This document shows positions 1 through 7,841 of a stretch of 64,000 bases of DNA, piece by piece. Where the stretch lies: the NCBI GenBank assembly GCA_951813615.1, contig OX638377.1, forward strand, positions 2,294,001 to 2,358,000. The letters are read 5' to 3'. Positions within the stretch are counted from its first letter, which is position 1. Each line of letters begins with the position of its first letter. Under the pieces are notes generated by a model. That model saw only the letters and a program-made list of their open reading frames with translations. It made no database searches and was not told the DNA's origin. The position numbers were made by a program, and so were the translations under genes. The stretch comes from an uncultured Latescibacterota bacterium. GTDB lineage: Bacteria; Latescibacterota; UBA2968; UBA8231.

Positions 1-2
1 AA

Positions 3-1634
3 CGCGGCGGGCAGGTCGATATCCTCAACGAAATCGGCACGCGGGCCGAAGGCTACGAGTCAACGGGCAATAGCAACGCGCTGATTGACGGCGATATTGT
101 GTCGAGTTGGCGCTACTGGGGGTTTTCCCAACCGGGCGACACTGAATTCACCTTTGACTTAGGTGCTCTGTATTGGGTCGATCGGGTGCGGATTTTAGGC
201 GATCTGGCTGGCATCGCGCCCAGCAGCGTTGACTGGCGCTGGACCCGGCGCAACGCCATTCACTTCCCTTGGTATATCATCTGGGGATCGGACGGCTCGC
301 TGGCGCCGGACGGATCGCTGCGCTGGCAGGTCTTAGGGGAGTTGCCTGAACATCCCCGCAACTTGCGCGATATCGTCCACTTTGAAGAGCAGTTCTCACT
401 CCGACCGCTGCGCTATCTGCGGATGCGCTATCCGAACAGGCAGTGCTGCATCACGGGTACGACGGCCGAATTCCAGGTTTTTGGCGAAGGCTATCCCGCT
501 GGCACCTTCATGCAATCCCCGATCTACGATCTGGGGGCCGTGCGCAATGCCACGGCGTTGAGTTGGCAGGTCGAGAAACCGGAGGGGACTCGCGTAGAAA
601 TTCGTTCGCGGACGGGCAATTTGTTGCAGGAATCCTATGTCTTCCGCGACAAAAACGGCAAGGAAGTAACCGAGAGGAAATACAACAAGCTCATACCGAG
701 TTTTAAAGGCCGGATTGATACGGTCCGTTCGCCCGGCGACGACTGGAGTATCTGGAGTCAGGCGTACGAGCGGTCAGATCGGGGATTACTCTCGCCGACG
801 CCGAGGCGTTTCGTCCAATTGCAGGCCTATTTGTTCAGTGACGATCCGATGCAGGGGGCGGTCCTCGACGAACTGGTCCTTAGCTACGCCGAGCCTTTGG
901 CCGCGGCAACGCGAGCGGAGATTGACCCGATCCAAGCCCAACCAGGGCAGCGCACGGAGTTTACCTATTATCTTAGTTGGGATGTCGGTGCTGGCAGCAC
1001 GGGTTTCGATCAGTTACTCATGCGCTCAGGAGCAGATATTGAGCTTGGTGAGATCCGCTCTGGGGGGCAGGAGTTGGACGTGGAGATAACCCGAGTCGAT
1101 GGCGGCTTGGACATTGCCTTTGCTGATCCGTTCGTGCGGGCTGGGTTGATCGAACTCGACTTCGCCAGCACCATATACCGCCAACAGATGCCCTTTGAGG
1201 CGTTCTTAGCCAGTGGTCGGGGAGAGCGACAGGTAAGGCAACAGGTGGATGTGGGCGATGCTAGCGACGCGGTTGCCAGCGAAGCGATTGCCGTGTCACT
1301 GCCGGTCGGCGTTGCGTTAATTGATGGACTTGAGGTGTCGGCCGCGCTCGTGACTCCCAACGGCGATGGCATTGGCGATTTGTTGCAGATAGGATTCGCC
1401 CTGTTGAACGTCCTCCAGCCCCGCTTGCTGCACGTGGCACTTTACGACCTGAGTGGACGAAAAGTCCGGGTGCTACACGATCGGCAGCAAACAGCCGGAC
1501 CAATAACGTTGAGTTGGGATGGCCAAGACGAATCCGGGCAGCTGGTTGCGCCGGGAAACTACGTTTTGCGCATTGAAGTACAGGGGGACGCGCAGACGCA
1601 GAAAACGACCAAAATTATCGCGTTGGCTTACTGA
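3..1634 (+). CDS. Large secreted/cell-surface protein with C-terminal FlgD-type Ig domain (5' end outside window)
   Basis: The frame is open from the first bases of the window, so the N-terminus is missing; 543 residues are visible. The first part resembles a discoidin or galactose-binding-like beta sandwich (FTFDLGALYWVDRVRI), followed by beta-rich segments. The last ~90 residues match the FlgD Ig-like fold that ends many secreted FCB-group proteins: TPNGDGIGD, then LYDLSGRKVRVL, then WDGQDESGQLVAPGNYVLRIEV. In such proteins this module usually sits at the extreme C-terminus and is linked to export or surface attachment. An internal GTG at 99 could be called as a start, but coding clearly continues upstream of it. 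No catalytic motif is visible; the role is inferred as surface binding or sorting. Confidence 0.75.
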   Translation, partial: RGGQVDILNEIGTRAEGYESTGNSNALIDGDIVSSWRYWGFSQPGDTEFTFDLGALYWVDRVRILGDLAGIAPSSVDWRWTRRNAIHFPWYIIWGSDGSLAPDGSLRWQVLGELPEHPRNLRDIVHFEEQFSLRPLRYLRMRYPNRQCCITGTTAEFQVFGEGYPAGTFMQSPIYDLGAVRNATALSWQVEKPEGTRVEIRSRTGNLLQESYVFRDKNGKEVTERKYNKLIPSFKGRIDTVRSPGDDWSIWSQAYERSDRGLLSPTPRRFVQLQAYLFSDDPMQGAVLDELVLSYAEPLAAATRAEIDPIQAQPGQRTEFTYYLSWDVGAGSTGFDQLLMRSGADIELGEIRSGGQELDVEITRVDGGLDIAFADPFVRAGLIELDFASTIYRQQMPFEAFLASGRGERQVRQQVDVGDASDAVASEAIAVSLPVGVALIDGLEVSAALVTPNGDGIGDLLQIGFALLNVLQPRLLHVALYDLSGRKVRVLHDRQQTAGPITLSWDGQDESGQLVAPGNYVLRIEVQGDAQTQKTTKIIALAY

Positions 1635-1690
1635 ATTTATTTGCAGATACCGCTGGACTAAAATAAAACCGCCGCGTGGGATGGGAAGTC

Positions 1691-1719
1691 TTGCAATGGA
1701 TACGCAAACCGCTTATTTT
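1691..1719 (+). promoter_or_regulatory. Probable promoter of tRNA-Lys
   Basis: TTGCAA (1691-1696) and TATTTT (1714-1719) are separated by 17 bases and lie in an AT-rich stretch 23 bases before the tRNA. This is a reasonable sigma-70 type match, judged by eye only. The rest of the interval from 1635 to 1741 shows no gene. Confidence 0.45.
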
Positions 1720-1741
1720 TAATTAGATACAGCAGCCAATA

Positions 1742-1817
1742 GAGCCTATAGCTCAGCTGGTAGAGCACCGGACTTTTAATCCGTAGGTCCTGGGTTCGAT
1801 TCCCAGTGGGCTCACCA
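1742..1817 (+). tRNA. tRNA-Lys (anticodon TTT)
   Basis: A full cloverleaf can be drawn. The acceptor arm GAGCCTA pairs with TGGGCTC, the anticodon stem CCGGA/TCCG carries a loop with TTT, and the T-arm holds GGTTCGATTCC. The discriminator A at 1814 is followed by an encoded CCA. A strong terminator follows almost at once, so this is a monocistronic tRNA unit. Confidence 0.96.
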
Positions 1818-1820
1818 AAA

Positions 1821-1858
1821 AAAACAGGCACTTGCGACCGATCGCAGGTGCCTGTTTT
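1821..1858 (+). terminator. Rho-independent terminator after tRNA-Lys
   Basis: A 17-base arm, AAAACAGGCACTTGCGA, pairs with TCGCAGGTGCCTGTTTT with a single T:G wobble, around the tetraloop CCGA. The outer A/T pairs provide a U-tract on both strands, so it may also stop transcripts leaving the minus-strand DHH gene. From 1859 to 1971 I see no gene. Confidence 0.9.
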
Positions 1859-1971
1859 GCGTGGTTTTGATTTTGTCTACGCGAGCCGCACCACGTCCTC
1901 CTTGACGGTCTTCTTGAGGCTTCCATTGCAAGGTCCCGTGGGCTAGCATTTCCGTCATTGTTCGGGGGCAT

Positions 1972-2799
1972 TTACGCATCAGCTTCCATCGGCAACATGG
2001 TATCTAGGGTAAAAGCTGCTGCGTGTCTGTGCCCTCCGCCGCCGTAATCGCGCGCTATGCGGCCCACGTCCGCGGCCCCATCTCCCTTGGAGCGCAGATT
2101 GTACACGACCTTGCTGTCGGGGCGGATGAAGAACACGGCGGAGAAAGGATGCCCTTCGGCCAGAGCATTGCCGATTTCAGAGGTCAAAAACGTGGCATTG
2201 GTAATGGGGACGCGAAACCCGCTAATGGTGGTCCAACCGTGGTAGCGGACGCGCGGCCGGATGAGCCGGTGCTGGAAGCGGAGAATGGCTTGGCCTTCCA
2301 CGGCGAGGGCTTGCGGGCCGCGCTCGGCTATTTCGTCCCACACGGCAAAGTCGCGTGGGTACGAAGCGAGGGCCGCGTTGACCGCTTTGGAATCGGGCAA
2401 GGTCCAGCGCCATAGGTCGCGGTCTTCGGTATAGGCCACCAGCCAGGGGACGTCGTCGGCACTGACCTGAGAGCGAGGGTCGAAAAAGTGTTCCCAAGTC
2501 ATGCGGGCCCCGGACTTGTCTTCGGCGAATACGCAGTAGTCGAGCCCGGCTAAGGCGTCCGCGGCCGTCTCGTGATGATCCAAAACTAGGAGCGAGCGGG
2601 CGTGATCGTGCATCTCCATGAGCTGCACCCGCTCGTAGCTGAAGTCGAGGATGACGACGTCGCGGCCAGTCGTAGCCGGCGGATCGGTGTTATATTGAAC
2701 CGCCTTAAACTCGGTTTGCGGGTTGACGTAACGGCGGTAGATCCACGCGGCGCAGAAGCCGTCGTTGCAGCCTCCGTGGAACAGGACCAGCGGTTTCAT
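1972..2799 (-). CDS. DHH-family phosphoesterase
   Basis: This 275-residue protein has the signatures of DHH/DHHA1 phosphoesterases, metal-dependent enzymes that hydrolyse phosphodiester bonds in oligonucleotides or cyclic dinucleotides. The N-terminal metal motif is GGCNDGFCAAW (residues 9-19), the family DHH triad lies in VLDHHETA (74-76), and the glycine-rich DHHA1 motif GGGGHRHAAAF begins near residue 253. It lacks the CBS, PAS or membrane parts of GdpP-type proteins and is shorter than RecJ, so it resembles stand-alone nanoRNase-like or archaeal-type members. An AAGGAAGGGG stretch precedes the ATG by about 14 bases. Substrate is not predictable from sequence alone. It is divergent from the glutaredoxin gene. 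Confidence 0.85.
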   Translation of the reverse strand: MKPLVLFHGGCNDGFCAAWIYRRYVNPQTEFKAVQYNTDPPATTGRDVVILDFSYERVQLMEMHDHARSLLVLDHHETAADALAGLDYCVFAEDKSGARMTWEHFFDPRSQVSADDVPWLVAYTEDRDLWRWTLPDSKAVNAALASYPRDFAVWDEIAERGPQALAVEGQAILRFQHRLIRPRVRYHGWTTISGFRVPITNATFLTSEIGNALAEGHPFSAVFFIRPDSKVVYNLRSKGDGAADVGRIARDYGGGGHRHAAAFTLDTMLPMEADA

Positions 2800-2817
2800 G
2801 AATTAGAGGCCCCTTCC

Positions 2818-2847
2818 TTGACAGGGATGAGAGGCGGGCGATATGTT
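2818..2847 (+). promoter_or_regulatory. Candidate promoter of the glutaredoxin-tolC pair
   Basis: TTGACA (2818-2823), an 18-base spacer, then TATGTT (2842-2847). Transcription would begin near 2855. That places an in-frame ATG at 2827 upstream of the message and supports the GTG at 2890 as the real start of the next gene. Confidence 0.4.
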
Positions 2848-2889
2848 TTTGTCAATATATCTTGTCTCCAGTATATCGGAAAGGCCAAA

Positions 2890-3150
2890 GTGGAAGAGAC
2901 TGCTCCTGTAATTAAAGCGTATCTCAATCCGTACTGCCCTTGGAGCCCGGGAGTGCGGACAGTACTCGATAGGGCCGGGTTGCAATACGAGGAATTGGAC
3001 ATTACCAGCGACCGCAAAGCCTTTGAGGAAATGATCGCCAAGAGCCGACAATACGCCTCGCCCTGCGTCGAAATCGACGGTATTATGCTGGCCGATGTGG
3101 GGGGAGCCGAAGTCGAGGCGTGGTTGCGGCAACACGGCTTGCTATGTTGA
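2890..3150 (+). CDS. Glutaredoxin-like protein with monothiol CPWS motif
   Basis: An 86-residue thioredoxin-fold protein of glutaredoxin size. KAYLNPYCPWS places the first catalytic Cys at residue 16 with Ser at 19 where dithiol glutaredoxins have a second Cys. The cis-proline follows in ASPCVEIDG (Pro58, followed by an extra Cys59), and DVGGAEVEAWL is the usual glutathione-binding end. Monothiol glutaredoxins generally handle iron-sulfur clusters or deglutathionylation. The GTG start is chosen because GGAAAGG lies 5 bases upstream and a promoter-like pair sits between this codon and any earlier start. Its last 7 bases overlap the TolC-like gene, suggesting coupled translation. Confidence 0.8.
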   Translation: MEETAPVIKAYLNPYCPWSPGVRTVLDRAGLQYEELDITSDRKAFEEMIAKSRQYASPCVEIDGIMLADVGGAEVEAWLRQHGLLC

Positions 3151-4475
3151 TCAAGACCGGGATAGGAGTGTTCTCGTTGGTGGTCTTGGGCGCGGTCTCC
3201 AGTCGCCCCGCCGACGCAGAGGCCAAGCCTTTGATCTTCGACTTGCAAACCGGGTTGGCTCTAGTCCAAGAAAACAACGAACGCCTGTTGCAAGCCCGCA
3301 TCGACCTGCTGCGCGGGCGCGAGGAACTTCGCGTAGCGCGGGCGGCAGGTCTGCCGCAGGTCGATGCCTCCTTCACGTATAGCCGCAACTGGCTGCTGCC
3401 TTCTTTTGTTTTTGCCGGCAATGCCGTTCGGATCGGTACTGAAAACAACCTTACGGGCGTCGTGAGCGTGCGCCAGCCGCTCTATGCCGGAGGCCGCATT
3501 CGCGCTACTGAGGACATGGCTCACCGCCAATTTGCCATGCTTGGCGAGACCGAAAGGCAGACAACACAACTCGTAGTAGCCGAGGTGGAGGAGCGTTTTT
3601 ATGATCTGCTTTTAGCAAAGGAGTTGCGCACCGTATCGCATCTGGCCCTTGTGTGGGCCAGACGCAACCTGTCCCAAGTGGAGGCACGGGCACAGGCCGG
3701 TCGGGCCGCTGAGCTCGACCAGTTGCGCGCTCAAGTGCAGGTCTCGAACATGCGCGCCGACTCCATTCGTGCCGAAAACAACCTGCGGCTGGCCACTATG
3801 GCCCTCAAGGATGTTGTTGGTTTAGACTTAGACCAAGCCATAGAAGTGCGGGGAACGTTCCGCACCGAGACGACGCTCGAGCTCAATGATCTAGACGCCC
3901 TCGTCGCTTTGGGGCTATCGAAGCGGCCAGAGCTGGCGCAAGTCGAGCAAGAAATAGGATGGCACGAGCGGAAGATCACCGCTGACCAGGCGTCCACTCG
4001 GCCTAGCGTGGAACTGGTAGCCGCTGGGCAAACCCAGTTTCAGAGCGACGGGTTCGACCTAGCCGACCGGGAGTGGCGCAAGAGTTGGAACACTGGGCTG
4101 GTATTGCAAATACCGCTTTTCGATGGGCGGCTCACCGGGGCGCGAGTAGCGCAGGCGCGACAGGACTTGCGCCGAATAGAATACGACCAGCAACGGATCG
4201 CAAGACAGGTGCGGCTGCAAATCCAGCAGGCCTATTATGCCGTCGAAGAAGCGAGCGAGCGCATTGAGGCCCACCGCGATGCAATATTGCAGGCCGAGAG
4301 GGGGCTGGAAGTCGCCGAGTTGCGCTATGCGAGCGGGGTCGGCACGCAGTTGGAAAATCTGGACGCGCAATTGACCCTAGTAGAGGTGCGCACCCAAAGC
4401 GCTGTCGCGCGCCGCGATAAGGCGCTTGCCCTGATGCGGCTCGAACAGACCGTGGGCGTCCTCGGTGAAGATTAA
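3144..4475 (+). CDS. TolC-family outer-membrane efflux protein
   Basis: This 443-residue protein starts with a signal peptide (MLIKTGIGVFSLVVLGAVSS, then a polar Ala-rich cleavage zone). The rest is long heptad-like helices alternating with short beta segments, the two-repeat pattern of TolC outer-membrane channels. A helical run near LALVQENNERLLQARIDLL recurs in the second half near YDQQRIARQVRLQIQQAYYAVE. Three copies would form the outer-membrane exit duct of a tripartite efflux or type I secretion system. No inner-membrane pump or adaptor gene lies nearby, so the partner must be encoded elsewhere. The ATG at 3144 is preferred over the upstream GTG because it places the signal peptide at the N-terminus. 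Confidence 0.88.
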   Translation: MLIKTGIGVFSLVVLGAVSSRPADAEAKPLIFDLQTGLALVQENNERLLQARIDLLRGREELRVARAAGLPQVDASFTYSRNWLLPSFVFAGNAVRIGTENNLTGVVSVRQPLYAGGRIRATEDMAHRQFAMLGETERQTTQLVVAEVEERFYDLLLAKELRTVSHLALVWARRNLSQVEARAQAGRAAELDQLRAQVQVSNMRADSIRAENNLRLATMALKDVVGLDLDQAIEVRGTFRTETTLELNDLDALVALGLSKRPELAQVEQEIGWHERKITADQASTRPSVELVAAGQTQFQSDGFDLADREWRKSWNTGLVLQIPLFDGRLTGARVAQARQDLRRIEYDQQRIARQVRLQIQQAYYAVEEASERIEAHRDAILQAERGLEVAELRYASGVGTQLENLDAQLTLVEVRTQSAVARRDKALALMRLEQTVGVLGED

Positions 4476-4506
4476 ACCACCAACACAACAGGAAGGGAAA
4501 GTCATT

Positions 4507-5721
4507 ATGGCCAATAGACAATACACAGTTAGGGCTTCGCATTGCGACCATCGGGCAAGCGAGCAAGAAATATACGAGGCCCTCAAACGGACTACTGATC
4601 CGCTAGAGCGCTCTTGGAAGAAGCTGGAAAAGGCGCGGCGGATCGTATTAAAATTCAATATGATCAAGCCGCCGGAGCGCATCGAGTACTTCGCTGGTCG
4701 TCGCAGGGAACTGGTCGATGATGCCGTGGCCCGCGCGGTGCTGCGCCTGCTGCGAGAGCGGACTACGGCCGAGCTAGTCGCCACCGACACCTACCCCTAC
4801 GGCAACGGCCATGTAACGCCCGACGACTTTAACTACCGCTATATTTTGGACGATTTCGGCGTCCGCTACGTGGACTCGAATTTGCCTCCCTTTGCCACGT
4901 ACGACGTGCCCGGTGGCGGCTGCATGTTCGACCGCTACCTACTCAACGCCATCTTTGCCGAGGCCGACGAGGTGGTATCCATCGCCAAAATGAAGAATCA
5001 CGCCTTTATGGGCATTACCTTGACCCTGAAAAATCTCTTTGGCTTGCCGCCGATGATCCCGCCGGAAGGGCGGACGCGGTCGTATTACCACCATCTCATC
5101 CGGCTTTCCTACGTCCTGCCGGACTTGGGTATGATTACCAAACCCTGCCTCAACATCGTCGAGGCTCTCACCGGCCAATGGGGCCGCGAATGGGGCGGCG
5201 AGGGCCGGATATGTAACGCTTTGATGGCCGGCGATCATCCGGTGGCGACCGATGCCTGTGGCATGACCTTGATGGGCCACGATCCTCACTCCGATTGGCC
5301 GACTCCGCCTTTCCGCCGCGACCGCAATCACCTGTTGATAGCTGCCAAGCACGGCTTTGGCACAGTGGATTTGAACGAGATCGATTTTGCGAGCGAGGTC
5401 GAGGCCCCGCTGGCCGAATTTGACTCCGTATCTACGGACCCAGACGCCACGGTGGCCAACTGGCGACGCACCACCTGCGAGCAAGGGCTAATCTACCAAG
5501 ACGAACAGCGGAAGCTCATTGACCGCTACCGAGGGGAGTTCATCTATATGCAGGACGGCCAAGTGGTGTGGAACGGCGTCGATCCGAGCAACCTCGGCAG
5601 CCGTCGCAAACTCAGCGGCGACAACAAGGACAGCGCTCTTTGGCTCAAGTATGTCGATCCGGAAGAGGGGGAAGGGGAGCGCTTTGAGCGCTACAACGAG
5701 TGCTTGCGGCTGGCGTCTTAA
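4507..5721 (+). CDS. DUF362 domain protein
   Basis: A 404-residue protein matching the DUF362 family, seen in the central KMKNHAFMGITLTLKNLFGLPP block and the later LNIVEALTGQWG and GDHPVATDACG segments. Family function is not established; some members are fused to 4Fe-4S ferredoxins, but no ferredoxin-type Cys cluster is visible here. The ATG at 4507 is preceded by AGGAAGGGAAA, a good ribosome-binding site, whereas the alternative 14 codons upstream lies inside the tolC end without one. The gene follows tolC by about 30 bases and precedes the GroES-like gene by 14, so the three probably share a message. Confidence 0.8.
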   Translation: MANRQYTVRASHCDHRASEQEIYEALKRTTDPLERSWKKLEKARRIVLKFNMIKPPERIEYFAGRRRELVDDAVARAVLRLLRERTTAELVATDTYPYGNGHVTPDDFNYRYILDDFGVRYVDSNLPPFATYDVPGGGCMFDRYLLNAIFAEADEVVSIAKMKNHAFMGITLTLKNLFGLPPMIPPEGRTRSYYHHLIRLSYVLPDLGMITKPCLNIVEALTGQWGREWGGEGRICNALMAGDHPVATDACGMTLMGHDPHSDWPTPPFRRDRNHLLIAAKHGFGTVDLNEIDFASEVEAPLAEFDSVSTDPDATVANWRRTTCEQGLIYQDEQRKLIDRYRGEFIYMQDGQVVWNGVDPSNLGSRRKLSGDNKDSALWLKYVDPEEGEGERFERYNECLRLAS

Positions 5722-5735
5722 CCGAGGAGGAGCAG

Positions 5736-6098
5736 ATGATTAGGGGCGACAAGGAACTGTACGTAGTCGGCGACCGCGTGCTAATCCGGGTTGACGACAT
5801 GGAAGAGCGCACGGCCGTGGGGCTCTATTTGCCGCCGACCGCCTTGGAAAAGGAGAATGTGCAAAGCGGGCGCATCGAAGAAGTGGGGCCGGGCGTTCCC
5901 TTGCCGCCGAAAGCCGATGAAGACGGCGCACCTTGGGAAGAAGGGAGCGAGCAGATGCGCTACATCGGCCTCCAGGCCAAAAAGGGCGACCACGCCATTT
6001 TCCTGCGCAAAGACGCAGTGGAAATCAAGTTCGATGACGAGAAGTTCATCGTCGTGCCGCAGGCGGCGATCTTAGTGCTCGTCCGCGACATTGCGTGA
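5736..6098 (+). CDS. GroES/Cpn10-like co-chaperonin with enlarged dome loop
   Basis: A 120-residue protein with the Cpn10 beta-barrel pattern: GDRVLIRVDDMEERTAVGLYLPPTA (base and mobile-loop region), SGRIEEVGPGVPLP, then KKGDHAIFLRKDAVEIKFDDEKFIVVPQAAILVLV. Ordinary GroES is about 95-100 residues; the extra length falls between VGPGVPLPP and RYIGLQAKKGD, where the dome loop lies. There is no groEL next to it, so it may be a second, specialised GroES. The start follows a perfect GAGGAGG site. The previous gene is DUF362, 14 bases upstream. Confidence 0.78.
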   Translation: MIRGDKELYVVGDRVLIRVDDMEERTAVGLYLPPTALEKENVQSGRIEEVGPGVPLPPKADEDGAPWEEGSEQMRYIGLQAKKGDHAIFLRKDAVEIKFDDEKFIVVPQAAILVLVRDIA

Positions 6099-6111
6099 TA
6101 AAGGAAGTTAT

Positions 6112-6279
6112 ATGATCGTCCGATGGGAACTGACTAAGGTGGAGCCGCTATCTGATGATAAATTCGAGGCCCTAGCCGATCAGTTGGCCGACGATTTTAT
6201 GGATTATGTTGGCCCCGATTACCGGCCATTATCCGATTACGCGGTTAGCCGCGAAGGACTTTACGAGGATCATTTATAG
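6112..6279 (+). CDS. Small acidic protein of unknown function
   Basis: A 55-residue protein starting MIVRWELTKVEPLSDDKFEALADQ and ending YEDHL, rich in Asp and Glu with predicted helix in the middle. I do not recognise a family. It starts 13 bases after the GroES-like stop with AAAGGAAG as ribosome-binding site, so it appears to belong to the same operon. Short length keeps confidence moderate. Confidence 0.5.
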   Translation: MIVRWELTKVEPLSDDKFEALADQLADDFMDYVGPDYRPLSDYAVSREGLYEDHL

Positions 6280-6304
6280 TAGAGCAAGGAGCTGGAAATC
6301 ATCT

Positions 6305-6898
6305 ATGGCCCAAGCTGCCCTCAGTCAGGGTCCGCTCCTCTGGTCCGGCGAACACTGGATTCTCTATCTGCGCCCGCCTGGGAGCCAAGCCGATAGCGGC
6401 CAACTCAGTTTGTATTGCGCCGCCTACAGCCCCGCAGGTCAGGGAACGGTGGCCTATATCGACATTCCCGGCTCCGAGGGCCTGACCGCCGTCTGCACCG
6501 ACAACCCCGACTTAGCTGATTTTATAGCTGCTACCATGATTCGCGGCAGCAACAATCCATTCGACCGCGATCTACCCCAATGGCGAGCGACCTTTAGCCG
6601 CGCTGGCCGCATTGACCGCAATCCTTCTTGGACCATCCAAAGCGAGCGCCACACCCTGACCGCCACTTGGGAGCAATTAGAAAGCCCCCTAGTCGGCCCG
6701 CCCACCATCAATCCCCATATCGTCTTCACGGTGCTGGTTTTTGCCGCCGCCGGCCAGATGCAACTCGACGGCATGACCGTACCCGGCTGCCCCTATCCTC
6801 GCGACGCTTGGAGCAAAAGCTTGGGTCAAGCCCGTAGTTCCTGCTGCTTTGCGCTGGCCGAAACTATGATGGCTGCTCATTCGAGCGACGCGCCATGA
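6305..6898 (+). CDS. Hypothetical protein, 197 residues
   Basis: No family is recognised. The protein is mixed alpha/beta with a beta-rich N-terminal half (SGEHWILYLRPPG, SLYCAAYSPAGQGTVAYIDIPG), a central WRATFSRAGRIDRNPSWTIQ block and repeated aromatic strands, suggesting a small barrel or lipocalin-like fold; that reading is speculative. The ATG at 6305 is chosen because an AAGGAG lies upstream and the more 5' in-frame codons overlap the previous gene. A 38-base segment (6394-6431) recurs with four mismatches at 7931-7968, where the copy carries an in-frame stop, so a paralogue once existed nearby. Confidence 0.6.
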   Translation: MAQAALSQGPLLWSGEHWILYLRPPGSQADSGQLSLYCAAYSPAGQGTVAYIDIPGSEGLTAVCTDNPDLADFIAATMIRGSNNPFDRDLPQWRATFSRAGRIDRNPSWTIQSERHTLTATWEQLESPLVGPPTINPHIVFTVLVFAAAGQMQLDGMTVPGCPYPRDAWSKSLGQARSSCCFALAETMMAAHSSDAP

Positions 6899-6909
6899 AA
6901 GGAAGTCGT

Positions 6910-7056
6910 ATGGATACCCGTGAAGTCGATCTTGCGTTCCGTCCTCGTGCGACGGAAAAGGTATCCATAGAGATACCAAAGGATGTGCTCAATTCCCTCA
7001 AGCAGGTCGCCGCCAACCAAGACATGTCGGTGCAGGCATTCAAGACGGCTATTTAG
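6910..7056 (+). pseudogene. Truncated ribbon-helix-helix (CopG-like) protein
   Basis: A 48-codon frame: MDTREVDLAFRPRA, then TEKVSIEIPKDVLNSLKQVAA, then NQDMSVQAFKTAI. The VSIEIPKDVL beta strand and following helix are typical of ribbon-helix-helix antitoxins, which dimerise through this strand and bind DNA. In family members the helix after DMS-x-A usually continues for 15-25 more residues. Here it ends abruptly at a stop exactly where ankyrin-coding sequence begins in another frame, so I read it as the 5' remnant of a deleted antitoxin gene. GAAAGGAAG precedes the ATG. It could still make a short peptide. Confidence 0.55.
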
Positions 7057-7311
7057 CGTTGGTGCGCTTTTTGGTTTCTGAGGGTGCGGATATCCACGTG
7101 CGCGATGAAAACGGTTGGACGGCCTTGATGAAGGTTGCCGTTGGTGGCCATCTAGATGTGGTGCGATTTTTGGTGGATCGCGGGGCTAATGTCAATGCCC
7201 GAAACGGCCTTGACATGGGCTGTCTGGGGGGGCCATATCGAAGGTGGTAGGGAGAAGGAACGCTACGAGGAGTTGGTTGCCTTTCTCAGAACGGTTGGAG
7301 CCACTGAATAA
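7047..7311 (+). pseudogene. Ankyrin-repeat gene remnant with frameshift
   Basis: From 7047 one frame reads DGYLALVRFLVSEGADIHVRDENGWTALM..., one full ankyrin repeat followed by most of a second (GHLDVVRFLVDRGANVNARN). It then derails at about 7205 and stops at 7250. The next frame picks up the following repeat as TALTWAVWGGHIEGG and a plausible C-terminus, YEELVAFLRTVGATE, stopping at 7311. The change of frame at a repeat boundary, together with the 5' fusion to a truncated antitoxin gene, indicates a decayed gene rather than a functional scaffold. Confidence 0.65.
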
Positions 7312-7456
7312 CTGACGTTACGCGCTATCGCTTCATGGCGCGTTATGATCGGCCCACAAAGGTCTCTCCCTTGGGGGACGTTCGCTTCAGCACATGGTCC
7401 AATTGCCCATCCTATCAAATATAGCCTACCATATCTCCTGTCCTTCCTTTTGGGAC

Positions 7457-7735
7457 TCATGGGATTTCATCGTCATCGTGCTCCTGATCGGCTTGATGCA
7501 AAGACTGATGAAGCTGCTCTACAGCATCGAGATGCTCCTTCTCCTCAAGATTTTTTTTCTCACCTATCACAGAGTGCTCATGCGGATGCTTGTTTTGATG
7601 GTATGACCGATGGAGACTGTTCATGGAAAGAAGATGTACAAACGGGTATCTCTCATAGACTACAACACGTAGCAACACTACAACGACAACGATGACTACT
7701 AGCCATATGATATGTCGAGCCTCTATTCCACGCAT
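7457..7735 (-). CDS. Small single-pass membrane protein with His/Asp/Glu-rich tail
   Basis: A 92-residue frame starting MRGIEARHIIWLVVIVVVVVLL, one membrane helix, followed by a soluble tail rich in His, Glu and Asp (HPHEHSV, EHLDAVEQLHQSLHQADQEHDDDEIP). AGAAAGG lies 6 bases before the chosen ATG at 7735; another in-frame ATG is 6 bases further upstream, directly against that site. The tail could bind metal or form a coiled coil, but no family is recognised and the gene lies in a region full of gene debris. It may be spurious. Confidence 0.4.
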   Translation of the reverse strand: MRGIEARHIIWLVVIVVVVVLLRVVVYERYPFVHLLSMNSLHRSYHQNKHPHEHSVIGEKKNLEEKEHLDAVEQLHQSLHQADQEHDDDEIP

Positions 7736-7841
7736 AATCATCCTTTCTATCGGGGGGCCTCGTAGTGCCATTGGAAGAGCGAATCCAGAGATGTACTGAC
7801 TCACGCTCGGCGTCGGTCATTCGGCTATACGCCTTGCGGAG

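Noticed and set aside
1753..1971. A 72-codon minus-strand frame ending GIEPRTYGLKVRCSTS
   Set aside because: Its C-terminal part is the antisense translation of tRNA-Lys and the terminator; this peptide pattern is a well-known annotation artefact.
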